Origin: Leptodactylus fallax
Taxonomy: Eukaryota; Chordata; Amphibia; Anura; Leptodactylidae
Direction of reading: 5' to 3'
NCBI GenBank assembly: GCA_947044405.1
Contig: CAMRHE010000156.1
Coordinates: forward strand, 3,225,001-3,289,000
Length of the DNA stretch: 64,000 nucleotides
Below, piece by piece: positions 45,051-56,989 of the stretch (positions are counted from its first letter, which is position 1; each line of letters starts with the position of its first letter). The notes beneath the pieces are model-generated. The model had not been told where the DNA came from. It ran no database searches and saw only the letters and a list, made by a program, of their open reading frames with translations. The position numbers and the translations under genes were made by a program.

Positions 45051-48000
45051 CCTCTAAAATTAATAGTTGCTAAACTATGCAGCAGAATTCAGAATGAAAT
45101 TGCAAGTAGTATTTAATGCACTATACCAAAGGAGCAGCTGGGGTGGATGGTAGTGCTTGTGTCCTGGATGCCAGGGGACACCAACAAATATTCTGCTTTG
45201 GCCAAAGTATATTCAAGGCCAGAAAAGTGTACAGAATCTTTGCCTCACATTATTTGGCTATGCTTCTTTACTATTCTATTGGGGAGGATGCTAAAATTAT
45301 GTTGGCACAGATCTCACACACTAAACTTGCTCAGCCGGTCTACAGTGTCGTAAAAAAGCTAATTAGTCATCATCAGCATAGAAGACACAGGAAAACCAGC
45401 TCATCTTCTTTGTTTTTATAACAAGCACTAATAAAACATAAATCTTGGGTTGCTCTGTTTTTGTCTAGCTGATAGGCCCTCAAGTATGAAGGTCAGATTG
45501 CAGGAAAACATACAGCTCAGTGTGTAAAAAAAACAAGAATTAATTTAATTAAAAATACCAAGAGCTCTTAAAAGGGTTGCAACTGCAAGCCTATATTCTG
45601 TCTTGTGGTATCCTAAGAAATGATACAATATTTGTGTGATCAGGCAATGAACAGGATGTATTGTTGCAACTTTTGCAAGGAATTTTTACATGTGTACATT
45701 CAGGTCATGTTTTGACTGTTATTTTTCCAAATATTTCCTACAGGCTGTGAGGCTCAATTCACGCCACATTTATGAACTTTATCAGTAGGATACATTTTAT
45801 TAGTACAAAAGTATTCTCCAGGCATATCATGTGACATAGCGATGTGTCCTTCTTTAACTTTTCTCTTGATGCACAATTTCCTGAGCTATGTTACGCGAGA
45901 TTATCACCTTTTTAAAACAACATGATTTCACAACACTCTGCCAGAAGATGTCTATTATACAGGCCTATATGTGGTTACCCACTGAATGGATAGTGAGTTG
46001 AAGACTGTCAAAGGTTTTGCTAGCAAGTGGCTTCATTAGACTGGCTTAATGAGAAATTGGAGCCATATTTGAGCAAAAGTAAGGGTGGACACTCTATTAT
46101 CTGTAATCTGAGCTACTGATCAAAAGGAACCCAACCCATATGTCTCGAGGGACAAATCAACCATTTTTGAAATAACGAGCAATGATTAATAAATTCTTCA
46201 ATGAATTCCAGAAATAAGATAATGCCATTATTTTAGTCAACCCCAAAATTTGCTATGTGCAAAGGAGAGCAAGTTTGGGTTGCCTATACCCTTGCGTCTT
46301 GCTTAAAAATAATACATCTTTGGATATGTGACATATTTAGAATGCCATTCATTTTAAAAAGCCCTGGTGCAGCAAACTCCATATGTCTTTGTTTTTGTGC
46401 AGTTCATGGGTCAATACATAAACCAGATGTTGTCTGATCTATTCCACCTGAGTTCAAAAGTCAAACACTTTCCATATTTTCACTGAGGTAACCAGTACTA
46501 TCATGTCTGTTTACAAATGTTTAAAGACACAACTTTTCACCTATCAATTTTCAAACATAAAGTTTACCAACTAAAAATTGATATTAGATATTTGACATTG
46601 TATTTGTTTTAGTACCAAACACATGCATTTAGGGAATCCATCAAATAAATACTAGTGGAAGGTACATGCTTTGTTCCTCTTATAACATCATCTTGCAGTT
46701 TGTATATAAATCTACTGTACTTGTAGTGCTCTAAGGCTGCATTGTAGCTCAGAGCTGCATTCATTATTCTGCTCGTTACAACTGGAAACAATAAAAAGCT
46801 ACTTGACAAACAGTACAGTATGCAGAGCACAAATATACTAGGTAACAAAGTCCTGCATGTTTGAAAAAAAACGGCTTCGCAGCGCAGAGGGTGTAAGTGC
46901 ACACCCGCGCATTGCTTTAAAAACCCATTCAAGTGAATGGGGTTTTAAGCAAAGCGTCGCAAACCTTTCCCAGTGCCTATCCAGTTTTCCGACATTTAGG
47001 TCGGATTCGTGGCGGACGGAGTGCCACCGCAAGTGTCAACCCACCCTAATATTGACAGAATGTAAGTCACTAAAGGAACATCTCTGCAGATACTGAACAC
47101 ACAAAGAGAAAACAGGTAGGCTTAAATCCACCAGTCTACAGAACTATGGATAACTCTGCCGATAAGAAGTGGCTAGAATTTATGGTGCAATAAGAGTTAG
47201 CCTTAGGATGGACTATGTCCCATGTAGTACCCTCTATTGACCACCTCCTTGATAATGTACTACGTAGAGCCCAAATAATGGAATGATAATGATAAAACTG
47301 TGCCCAAATTGCAGTGTCAAACACTTACCTAATAAATAACCCTCCTTTCCATTGATTTAATTATGAAGTGTATGATACAGGTGAAAGCTTTGGGAGCCAT
47401 CACGGTCACTGATGCTCTTTTTAATAGTGACAAATGAAACAACCTCTGCAACCACAGAAGTTGCACGCACTTAAGATTGGCCATGGTTGTATCTTGTACT
47501 GATTCAAAGACTATTATGTAGATTTAGAATACACTTTACACTAAATTTTGGGGCAGAACCATTTTTGCTTTAAAATGTGCAACTGTTGCTTCATCTGTGT
47601 CCTGAAAATCGATTTTCTGATAAGTGGGCATGTTGAGCATGGAACTTAGAGGGAGATGTGTGGTCTCCTGCAGTCTTGCAAAATGAAAAATGGTGTAAAC
47701 TATAGATCATACCTACGTCAGCTCTGCTGAGTTTCTGGCCCATAGAGTACAGAGTGCTGAAGATGTATCTAATTCAGAAACATGTATGCCTCTTACACGA
47801 TAATGGCTGCATTCAGTCCAGGGGCCACTGGTATTTTTACTTATACAGTAGGTATGTAAAATACTGATTCAGCACAGGTTATTCTCAATATTGGCCTTGT
47901 GGTTTTGCTGTTTTGCCTGTACTTAATTGGTGTTTCATTTATGTATAAGTCAAAGCACAAGTTGCCCCAGAACTGAAAGCAACTATGACTGGATTTGAAA

Positions 48001-48621
48001 ACACTGTGTGGTAGTATCCTAAAGCGGGCCATACACATTAGAAGTTAGACTGCTGAAGTGTTAGATTTTGATCTGTCTGCTATTGCTGGGGAATATTATT
48101 ATTGTTATACTTGCTATTTACAGCAGTACTATTGTTAGTTAGTTAAGAATTATGGGGACTGATTATTTCAATGATTAATTTAATTTGATATCCATATACT
48201 GTATTGAGGACAATAGCTGTTATGTTTCAATTTGCCTAACATGTTTAGTTCTATGCTTATTTCTTTGTGCAGGCCTATATTCAGTATACATTCAGTGATA
48301 TAGTTTGAGTGGATATCAGCAAATCTTTTCATTTGCACTAGTTTTCATACACAACTCCTTTAGGTCAACATAGCAATCCAAGTTTGGTTCAGTAGAACTG
48401 CTGGGTGTTTTGGTTGTACTATGGAAACTAAAATGTAGCTATATAACAATGGCATTCAGCTAGACTAGAGCAAACCAATCTGCTGCATGCTAAAAATTTA
48501 CAGCAAACATTTAACTGCATAATCTGTAACTTTTCACTGTATTTTATTCTGTGCGCCTAATTTGTCAAAACTGTTTCAAAGAAAATCTGTCTTTGCAGCA
48601 GATCATCTCCTATTCACTTGA
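45051..48621. other. Unique-looking non-coding DNA
   Basis: About 3.5 kb with no supported gene. Open frames (for example 45116-45421) have no family motifs. A fragment at about 46845-47050 with CCATTCAAGTGAATGGG and CACTCCG-type motifs resembles a dispersed repeat but could not be classified. The right end is the left boundary of the DIRS element. Confidence 0.5.
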
Positions 48622-48834
48622 ATCGTTGATTGTAATGTCAATCTGTATTCCCTTAGTCCAGACAGCAGCACAATATGGGGTATCTCTGCCCCTGTGTGTT
48701 GTTTAGGACAGTGGAACCTTTAATTAGCACCAAATTTAAGGTGCCTCCTACTAGCCCTATAAGAGGGCACCTGAGACCTCCCTCCACTGTGTAAATTATA
48801 AAGTAAAAGGAAACAAGCTTCTAGGGAGGGAAGC

Positions 48835-48920
48835 CTTGTGCTGCTGTCTGGACTAAGGGAATACAGATTGACATTACAATCAACGATTCCCCTTACGTCC
48901 GACAGCAGCACAATATGGGG
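48835..48920. repeat. DIRS internal complementary region
   Basis: GCTGTCTGGACTAAGGGAAT through CAATCAACG is complementary to the left outer end (48622-48665). The following ATTCCCCTTACGTCCGACAG is complementary to the right outer end (53930-53951). The two are joined over a few shared bases (ATTC). Confidence 0.85.
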
Positions 48921-48938
48921 AGATAGCAAGTAATTCCC

Positions 48939-51143
48939 CTAGGGAGGGTTTCCTCGCCTTACAACGTCAAGGACTGTCTGACCAAAGGCAGTTGTCTGGG
49001 AACTGCGGACGTCTAAACGATAATGTTTGACAAAGGTCAACTGGGATGACCATGATGCAGCCGCACAAATCTGGTCCAAAGGTAAGGACCGGTACTCATC
49101 CCAAGAAGTCGACACAGCCCTGGTCGAGTGGGCCGTAGAAAAAACTGGAGGGAGTAACTCCTGAATAAGGAAGGAAGACCTAATTGTCTCCTTGATCCAT
49201 GTGGATAGAGTAGGCTTGGAAGCCTAGAGGCCTTTGTTTTTACCCTGCATATTAATTAGTAGGTTTTCGGCCTTCCTAAACGGTTGAGTGCGGGATAGGT
49301 AAATCCGCAGACACCTTACCACATCTAAGGTGTGGAGCTTTTCTTCCTCCTCAGAGGTTGGAGTGGGGAAAAACACTGGTAGCGAAATTAGCTGATTGCT
49401 ATTATAGCATGAGGGGACCTTAGGGTTAAACCCAGGCAAAAATCTAAGGTGCACCCTATCTGCAAAAAACACAATGTACGGTTCTCTAGAAGAGAGAGCC
49501 TGGAGTTCCCCTACTCTTTTGGCAGATGTAATAGCCAACAAAAAAACGGTTTTGTATGCCAAATATTTTAGCTCCGTAGTCTCCAAGGGTTCAAATGGAG
49601 GACCGCACAGGCCTGTAAGGACTACCGCAAGGTCCCACTGGGGAACTGGAGATGATACTGAGGGCTTTAGCCTCATTGCCCCTTTAAGGAACCTTGCAAC
49701 CAGAGGATCCTGAGACAGACATCTGTTCAAATGAGCGGAGAGGGCCGCAATCTGCACTTTCAAAGTGGCAGGGGCAAGGCCCTTATCCAAACCGTCCTGA
49801 AGAAAATTTAAAATATCAGTCGTTGAAGGTTGTAGATTATTAATACCCTTCTTGGAGCACCACTCCATGAAAATCTTGGCTGTCCTCTGGTAGTTCTTAT
49901 TGGTAGAGTCTGCTCTTGCAGAAGAAAGGGTCTTCAGGACGGCCTCTGACAGTCCTCTATCCTGCTGTAGGGACTGCTCAACCTCCAGGCTGTCAGGTTG
50001 AATCTCCAGAGATCCTGGCACTTCAGAGATCCTTAGGAAACCAGGTTCTGGATGGGGGGAAGCCTCCAATATATCCCTCGACTCATCTCCATGAGTTGGG
50101 AAAACCAAGCTCTTTTTGGCCAGAATGGAATGATGGCTATCACAGAGACTTGGTCCTGTCTGATTTTCATCAATACCTTCGGTATTATTGGAATTGGAGG
50201 GAAGATGTATGCCAGCCTGGACCTCCAAGGGATGGACAGGGCATCCACTGCCAAGGGATTGTCCTCCTGGTAAAGGGAACAGAACGTCTCCACCTTGGCG
50301 TTGAGTCGGGTTGCCATGAGGTCTATTTCTGGAAGACCCCACTTCAGGGTAATCTGATGAAAGACTTCTGGATTGAGTGACCATTCTCTTGATACGGCAT
50401 GACCCCGACTCAACCGATCCGCTACTATGTTCAGGGAGCCCTTGATGTGAACTGCGGATAAATGGGTTAGATTTTTCTCTGCCCATGTAAATATCAGATC
50501 TGCCTCCCTGAGGAGGGTTGGTGATCTGGTGCCTCCCTGTCTGTTCACGTACAGCACTGTGGTCATGTTGTCTGACCGGATTTTGACTGCTCTTCCCTTG
50601 AGAAGAGGCGAGAAATGGAGTAAGGCACGATATACAGCTCTGAGCTCCTTCCAGTTGGACGAGGTCCTTCTTTCTGGAGCGCTCCAGACTCCCTTTATGG
50701 AGTTTTCGTCCAAATGGGCTCCCCATCCCAAGAGGGATGCATCTGTAGTCAACAGGGTCCAAGAAGGTTGGACCGTGGACCTTCCGTCTTTCAGGTGCAA
50801 CCACCACTTGAGGGAAAGACGGGTCCTGGGGGAGAGTCGAATCTTCTTGCTGAGTGTAAGAAGGGAGCGATCCCAAGCCTCTAGCAACTCCTTCTGGAGG
50901 GGACGTAAGTGCCACAAAGCCCATGGGACTGCCTCCACTGAGGAAGACATCAAGCCCAGGATCTTCATCAATGTTCTGATGGAGGCTATCGGCTTTTTGA
51001 AGAGGTGCCGGACTGCACCGACCAGTTTCTCCTTCCTTGCTGGTGTCAAGGAGACCTGCAGGCGGACTGAATCCAGGAAGTAGCCGAGGAACTTCCTTCG
51101 GGTTGAAGGGATCGTTACCAACTTCTCCCAGTTTATAAGCCAT
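48939..51143 (-). pseudogene. DIRS tyrosine recombinase ORF, one nonsense codon
   Basis: The recombinase would insert the circular DNA copy by site-specific recombination. The frame is open from ATG 51143. Its first ~370 codons overlap the RT ORF in another frame and have no recognisable domain. The recombinase region starts near SEAVLKTLSSARADSTNKNY, with a core-binding part (TTDILNFLQDGLDKG), then Arg in AKRVGELQAL. A TAG at 49224-49226 follows GKNKGL. Beyond it the same frame carries AHSTRAVSTSW (His-x-x-Arg) and the nucleophile Tyr in VKHYRLD, ending at TAG 48939-48941. Truncation at 49224 removes His, Arg and Tyr, so this copy should be inactive without readthrough. Confidence 0.9.
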
Positions 51144-51991
51144 CCCAGACTCTGAAACAGGGACACGGCTGTCTGTAGATGCTGGAGCAGAACAGACTCT
51201 GACTGGGCTTTTATCAACCAGTCATCTAGATAAGGCACCACGAATATCCCCTGAAGTCTGAGGGCGGCCGCTATAGGAGCCACTACCTTTGTAAAGGTGT
51301 GGGGAGCAGAGGAGATCCCGAAGGGTAGTGCTGTGAACTGAAAATGCTTCGTGTGGCCGGAAACTACTACGGCAATCCTTAGAAACCTTCTGTGTGGAGG
51401 ATAAATAGGAATATGCAAATAGGCGTCTTTTAGATCCAAAGTCACGAAAACATCGCCTTGGAGGAGAAAAGTGGTGACAGACTTTATGGTTTCCATACGG
51501 AAGTGCTTCTTTTTGATGAAGCGGTTGAGGTACCTTAAGTCTATGACCATTCTCCATTTGTCTGCCGGTTTTGGTACCAGGAAGACGGGAGAATAGACAC
51601 CGAATCCTTCTTCTAGAGAAGGGACTTCCTCCAGGGCTCCCTTGTGAATGTATTCTCAGATGGAGCATTCCAATGTAGTCTGCTGCATTATAGGCAGGCT
51701 GCGAGTTAACACAAACCGATCCTGAGGAGGATGGAGGAACTCGATTGCATATCCTTTTTGGATTACCTGCAGGACCCATGGGTCTTGAATTTTTTCCTGC
51801 CAGCAGTTGAAAAAATGGGGGAGACGACCCCCGACAGGAATCTCGGCCACAGGAAGACTGCTCCTGATGTCAAAAGCTAGGCTTCTCCTTTTTATCATCA
51901 GACTTCGGGAATCTCCGGACGGCGCCTCTAGAGGAATATCTAGAGCCTCTTTGGGACTGCCGTCCACGACGAGGCGGATAGCCTCTACCAC
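50033..51991 (-). pseudogene. DIRS reverse transcriptase / RNase H / methyltransferase-like ORF, one nonsense codon
   Basis: The ORF starts in the end of gag (ATG 51991, overlap about 122 nt). Before the RT comes VGGRLPHFFNCWQ, then a TGA at 51656-51658 between ECSI and EYIHKGAL (consistent with an Arg CGA). RT motifs follow: PVFLVPKPADKWRMVIDLRY, LDLKDAYLHIPI, LPFGISSAPHTF and active site YLDD. RNase H has DASLLGWGAH, NWKELRAV, IRSDNMTTV and NIVADRLSR. A C-terminal LPEIDLMATRLN matches the methyltransferase-like domain of DIRS elements. After the TGA the frame is open for more than 500 codons with all catalytic residues seen. Confidence 0.93.
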
Positions 51992-53153
51992 GGCCAGAAT
52001 TAGATCTACCTCTAAAGGCCTGGGGTAAAGTTTTACCCTTCCTATCAGCCAAGCCCTCCAGGATCTCGTCTAGGGCACTGCCAAAGACTCTACCTGGCTC
52101 AAAGGGTAATGCGCACAAATTATATTTTGAGGGGAAATCAGCTCTCCAGGGTTTTAACCATAGAGGTCTTCTTGCTGCAGTGGTAAGTGCCAGAGATTTG
52201 GCCGCCAGCCTTAATTGATGGCGGGAGGCCTCCGCTAAATATTCAGCTGCCAGGGAAACCGATCCTAGAAACCCTAGCAGCTCATCTCTGGAGACTCCAG
52301 AATCGATGTCCCTCTCGAGATGAACCAGGTCAGTGCGTAATTTGGCTGACACTTCACAAGACGCAACCGCCACAGTGGTCTGGGCCGAGGCAGCTGAATA
52401 CGCCTTCTTGAGGGTATTGTCGATGCGCCTGTCCATGGCGTCGTGCAAATTTGATCCATCATCTGATGGTACCATAGTGCGGCGTGACAGTTTGGCCACC
52501 GCCATATCCACCTTGGGAGGAGGACCCCATTGATCCCATTGAGCAACTGGGAATAAAGCCTTGAACCTCCTAGAAACCACAAGAGGTTTTTCAGGACATT
52601 TCCACTCTGAAGACATTAATCTTTGTAATGTCTCGTCCACTTGGAAGACCCTAGGCCCTCTATAGGTGGACGTGGAGGCTTCCCCGTCAACATCACGATC
52701 CTTAGACCGGATGGACTTCAGCAGCCGGCTTAATTTTTCGAGTGGGAAGCACGGCCTGCAGGAATCTTCAGTGGAATCGTCAGATGAGAGTGTCTCGTCC
52801 ACTATCTGATAATCTTCGTCAGCGATGCGTAGGGATGACTGTGTCTCAACCCGCAGTTTCTTGGCAATCTGGGCGATGGAAGAACGGATCTCCTTAAGAG
52901 AATCCTCCATATAGTCCTTTACCCAGGTGACAACCTCTCTTATAGAAGGTTCTTCTGACGGAGGTCCGCGGCATTGGCGACAGCGGGTAAAATCATAGCC
53001 GTCAGGTAAAGGAGTATTGCAATCCAAACACATTAGGTGTTTACGTTTAGAGGACTTTTTCCTCCTAAGCCCATCGCCATTACCTGATGCAGAAGATGAC
53101 ATCTGAAACATCAAAAGCCACATGACAATGTAGAATAGAAGATTGCCAAGCAT
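51870..53153 (-). CDS. DIRS gag-like protein, intact 427-aa frame
   Basis: First ORF of the element, starting MLGNLLFYIVMWLLMF; an internal Met (MSSSASGNGDG, codon 18) may be the true start because the first 17 residues are hydrophobic and atypical for gag. Basic stretch RRKKSSKRK is followed by a Cys-rich finger CLDCNTPLPDGYDFTRCRQC. Acidic and Ser-rich segments follow, then a predicted helical region (EVSAKLRTDLVHLERDID to LAAEYLAEASRHQLRLAAKS). The C-terminus is Arg/Gly-rich (RGRSNSGRGRGYPPRRGRQS), probably RNA-binding. It ends in overlap with the RT ORF. A role as structural nucleocapsid is inferred from position. Confidence 0.8.
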   Translation of the reverse strand: MLGNLLFYIVMWLLMFQMSSSASGNGDGLRRKKSSKRKHLMCLDCNTPLPDGYDFTRCRQCRGPPSEEPSIREVVTWVKDYMEDSLKEIRSSIAQIAKKLRVETQSSLRIADEDYQIVDETLSSDDSTEDSCRPCFPLEKLSRLLKSIRSKDRDVDGEASTSTYRGPRVFQVDETLQRLMSSEWKCPEKPLVVSRRFKALFPVAQWDQWGPPPKVDMAVAKLSRRTMVPSDDGSNLHDAMDRRIDNTLKKAYSAASAQTTVAVASCEVSAKLRTDLVHLERDIDSGVSRDELLGFLGSVSLAAEYLAEASRHQLRLAAKSLALTTAARRPLWLKPWRADFPSKYNLCALPFEPGRVFGSALDEILEGLADRKGKTLPQAFRGRSNSGRGRGYPPRRGRQSQRGSRYSSRGAVRRFPKSDDKKEKPSF

Positions 53154-53951
53154 CGCTTACAAGAAGAAAAAAACCAAGGGGTACCTTACTTTTTTAAATT
53201 GGTCACTTGAGAAAAAGATCCCGTCAGGAAAAACCCAGACACCGCAAACCGCAGCAGAGGAGCTAGTAACCACGAGCTCACCCAGTAAAGGACTGAAGCC
53301 CTTTTAAATGTAATACAGCAGCGAGGGGAGGAGCCAAACAAAGAAGATATTCATACAGCGCCAAACAAGGTCAAATGCCATAATGGAACATAGAGGAGCA
53401 TAAGCCTAAGCCAGCGGCTCCACATACAAGCAGCAAAAAACAAATCTATATTTTGCCATTAAAATTCCAATTTTCAAACTTACCGCACTTTTCCGAGAAA
53501 ACCGGAAGTAGGCTGCGGTGGTGCGCAAAGGCTTCCTTCCCCGGGGAACACGGGACCGAAAAAAGGTTCCGGCCGAAGAGGTTCCCCGCTTACTTCCGGG
53601 ATCGCGCTGCCTGCAGAGCGATGAGCCGGGTAACGCTGCGCTGCGGGGCGGAAAAAGGCCTGAAGGACCGGAGGATCTTAGGAACTTAGGAAAGGACCAA
53701 GGTACCCCCAAAAGGTAAGCCAGGAGCTTTTTTAGGAAAAAAACCCCTAGCAACGGGAGGTCACCAGAGACCTCCGTCCACCTGTCCCACACAGGACAGA
53801 AAAAAACACAGTGGAGGGAGGTCTCAGGTGCCCTCTTATAGGGCTAGTAGGAGGCACCTTAAATTTGGTGCTAATTAAAGGTTCCACTGTCCTAAACAAC
53901 ACACAGGGGCAGAGATACCCCATATTGTGCTGCTGTCGGACGTAAGGGGAA

Positions 53952-54825
53952 TGGGAGATAAGCTGTAGTGACTTGGTTTAGCCACTACATAGAAAATGGA
54001 GCTGTCTGCTTCCTGCTCCATTCTCTGTGCTTAAGCTGCCTGAGAACAGCTGATCAGTGGGGTGCTGGATGTTGGATTCCCATTTATCTGTTATTGATGA
54101 TCTATCCTTTTGATAGGTAATCAAAATTTTTATTCTGGAAAACCGAGACTGCACTTGTGCTGAATGCTTTTAGAACCTGCTAGAGCCATCATTTTTATGC
54201 CATGTTTATATTAGCACCCATGGCATTAGGAAAGAGAGGGGTTTTCTCTTTGCAGGCTAATGTAAGCCCCAAATGCTGAATTATTTATTAGCCTCATATA
54301 ACATTACACGACAGGTTTCCATTTTTTTAGATGATAAAAAAATAACACAGGCTGCAACATTTTTTTCTGTCCAAAAACTAAAAAACAGACAGAAGGAATG
54401 TTCTATTGTTATTTTAACAATTAAGTGAATTAGGTGAAATACAAATTGAAAGTATGTATCCATTAGTAAGAGAAACTTTAATGTCTATTGTTGTGATCCT
54501 CTGATGGATCAGATCAATGGACATTCTGTGGGCAAGGTGAACATAGTAAAATTTGACAAGTGTCGTTAACCCCTTCCTTCTCTGCGCAATACTATTACAT
54601 CACACTGAGCGTATAGTAAGTGTTCAGTGCCATAATAGTACAGCACTCTCATGCCACAGGCATGACTACTGGGTCGTGGATGTATTACATAGGCGAGAAG
54701 CAGGACTAGCTGCAGGAATTGAAAAATACTCCAATTCTGGATTTGCAATGAAACAACTGGTTTAATGCAGGGGGTACAGCAAATATATCTCGTGAAACGT
54801 TTAGGAATTACAACCATTTTTCTAC
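53952..54825. other. Non-coding, unique-looking DNA
   Basis: No supported gene, no repeat structure recognised. Confidence 0.5.
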
Positions 54826-55960
54826 AAAGCCTCCTCTTTTCAGGGCCTCAAAAGTAATTGGACAAATTAACATTACCATAAATAAAATGTTCATTTTTAA
54901 TACTTTGTATAGAATCCTTTGCAGATAATGACTGCCTGAAGTCTGTAAAACATGGGCATCACCAAACGCTGGGTATCCTCCTTTGTAATGCCTTGCAAGA
55001 CCTTTTCTGCGGCTTTGTTAAGTTGTTGCTTGTTTGTGGGTCTTTTTGTCCTAAGTTTTGCCTTGAGCAAGTGAAAAGCATGCTTGATCGGGTTGAGATC
55101 TGGTGATGGCTTGGCCATTGCAGAATATTCGTTGCCTTAAAAAAACTCCTGGGTTGCTTTCACAGTATGTTTTGGGTCATTGTCTATCTGTACTGTGAAG
55201 CACTGTCAAATCAACCTTGCTGCATTTGTTGAATCTGAGCAGAAAGTATATATCCCTAAATACTTCAGAATTTATCTGGCTGCTTCTGTCTCCTGTCACA
55301 TCTTCAATAAACACTAACGACTTAGTACCATTGGAAGCCATGCATGCCCACACTGCCTCCACCATGTTTTACAGAGGATATGGTGTGCTATGGATCATGA
55401 GTCGTTCCAAGCCTTCTCTATACTTTCTTCTTCCCATCATTCTGGTACAGGTTGATCTTAATTTCATCTGTCCAAAGAATGCTATTCCAGAAATAGGATG
55501 ACTGATGTTTTTTTGGCAAAGTCTAATTCACTTGGGTGGATGTAGTGAAGGGGTTTTGCTTGACCATGGAAAACAGTCTGCGATCATCCACCACTGTTGT
55601 CTATCGTGATCATCCAGGCCTTTTTGAGTTCCCAAGCTCACCAGTGCACTCTTTTATTTACCAGAATGTACCAATCTGTTGATTTGACCACTCCTAACAT
55701 TTCCACTATCTCTATGATGGATTTCTTCATTTTTTTCAGCCTAATGATGTTCTATTTCACTTCCATTTAGAGCTCCTTTCAACGCATGTTGTGGGTTCAC
55801 AGCAACAGCTTCCAAATACACATACCAAAACTGGAATTAACTCCAGACCTTTTACCTGCTTAACTGATGATGGATTAATGAGGGAATATGCCACACAGCC
55901 CATTAAATAGCTTTTGAGATAATTGTCCAATTACCTTTGGTGCCTTGAAAAAGAGGCAGC
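54826..55960 (-). mobile_element. Old Tc1-like element
   Basis: TTTTCAGGGCCTCAAAAGTA at the left and, inverted, TTACCTTTGGTGCCTTGAAA at the right resemble decayed inverted ends around a minus-strand transposase remnant. Divergence between the ends and many stops suggest age. Confidence 0.75.
54897..55500 (-). pseudogene. Tc1 transposase remnant with Glu-to-Lys at the catalytic site
   Basis: Recognisable minus-strand fragments are SLVFIEDVTGDRSSQINSEV (core between the first and second Asp) and SPDLNPIKHAFHLLKAKLRT to the end ICKGFYTKY. In the last block the catalytic Glu (NPIE in relatives) is Lys. Stops and frameshifts separate the fragments, and the DNA-binding part could not be read with confidence. 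The upper limit is approximate. Confidence 0.8.
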
Positions 55961-56985
55961 TACATATTACAGAGATGTAATTCCTGCACCCTTCTTCCAA
56001 TTAGTGAATATGTGAATACCCTCAAATTAAAGCTGAGAGTCATCACTGTAAGCCCATATTAACTATATCTTGAATATGTTTTGGTAAACAGCTAAAATTC
56101 CAAATAATTCTGGACCTAACAGTCCTAGGATAAGTCATAACATTTTGAATGGTGTGGGTCTGACCTCTGGGACCCCTTCAAAACTCTAAAATAAAGACAG
56201 TTCTTAAACTGTGCAGGTAACTATTGGAACATAGCTTCCTCTAAGCGAATTGGGATACATTATAGACTCCTGCATAGTGCTTCACTTAACTATTGCAGTG
56301 GCCCCTTAATCCTAACAAATGCGAGTGTCCTGGCAGTTTGACTACCCCCATCAATTAGGAAGAGATAGAATATGATATGCCATGGGATATGCCCTAACTA
56401 CATATTATGGGAAACACTTTCCAATAAGGCAACATACTCTGATAATAGATACAACTGTTTGTAAACATACAGGTAGAAAAAAAAACCTCGGTCTGGCTCT
56501 ACCCCTATGTGTAGTATGTAACCTTATAAACCAGGCAGGAGTATTATGATTAGAGATGAGCGAATTTCTCAAAAGTTTGTTTCTGAAGTTCAATTTGAAT
56601 TTCCAAAAAAATTTACTTTGATCCGGATTAATTTGTGGTGAATTGCATTAAAAAACTCCTATTTCCTGGCTTCATAGAGCCTGTATAGTGGTGTAGAACA
56701 CTGTGCCTTGCAGTAGCACGCATAGAGAGCCTACTGTGGCAGTGAAACAATACTGTGAGTCAGTATGACACGCACATGACAGGCGTCGCTCTTAGAACCA
56801 CTGCACACTTCACTTATTTGGTCAGTTACGGGGCCAAAACTGACCAACTAACTCAAGTGTGAACTAAGCCTTACAGGTCCATGTTAGTGCCAGGTAGAAA
56901 GAACCATACTACTGTAGTGTGAAAAATCGCACTCCTTTTACACTGTTGTCTGCAGATTCCACATAGATGTCTACAGAGTGGCAAG
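55961..56985. other. Non-coding; contains an AGAGATGAGCGAA repeat start near 56552
   Basis: No gene supported. GATTAGAGATGAGCGAATTT near 56550 resembles the terminus of a dispersed repeat and may be the far end of the element that carries the hAT transposase at 59209-62373. No partner end was found. Confidence 0.4.
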
Positions 56986-56989
56986 GCGA

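Larger units (their letters stand above)
48622..53951 (-). mobile_element. DIRS-like tyrosine-recombinase retrotransposon, near full length
   Basis: On the minus strand: gag-like ORF, RT/RNase H/methyltransferase-like ORF, and a tyrosine recombinase overlapping it. There is no integrase and no LTR. Inverted terminal repeats lie at about 48651-48793 and 53807-53951 (GACAGCAGCACAATATGGGG and its inverse). An internal complementary region at about 48835-48920 combines sequences complementary to both outer ends, as in DIRS elements that replicate through a circular intermediate. Length 5.3 kb is normal for DIRS. Only single nonsense codons were found in the coding part. Confidence 0.93.

Noticed and set aside
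49916..50380. 154-aa plus-strand frame opposite the DIRS recombinase and RT
   Set aside because: Antisense shadow; no recognisable motif.
50529..51083. 184-aa plus-strand frame opposite the DIRS RT
   Set aside because: Antisense shadow of the RT/RNase H coding sequence.
55862..55880. CTGATGA near 55865 as a possible hammerhead
   Set aside because: No GAAAC partner or paired stems in the neighbourhood.
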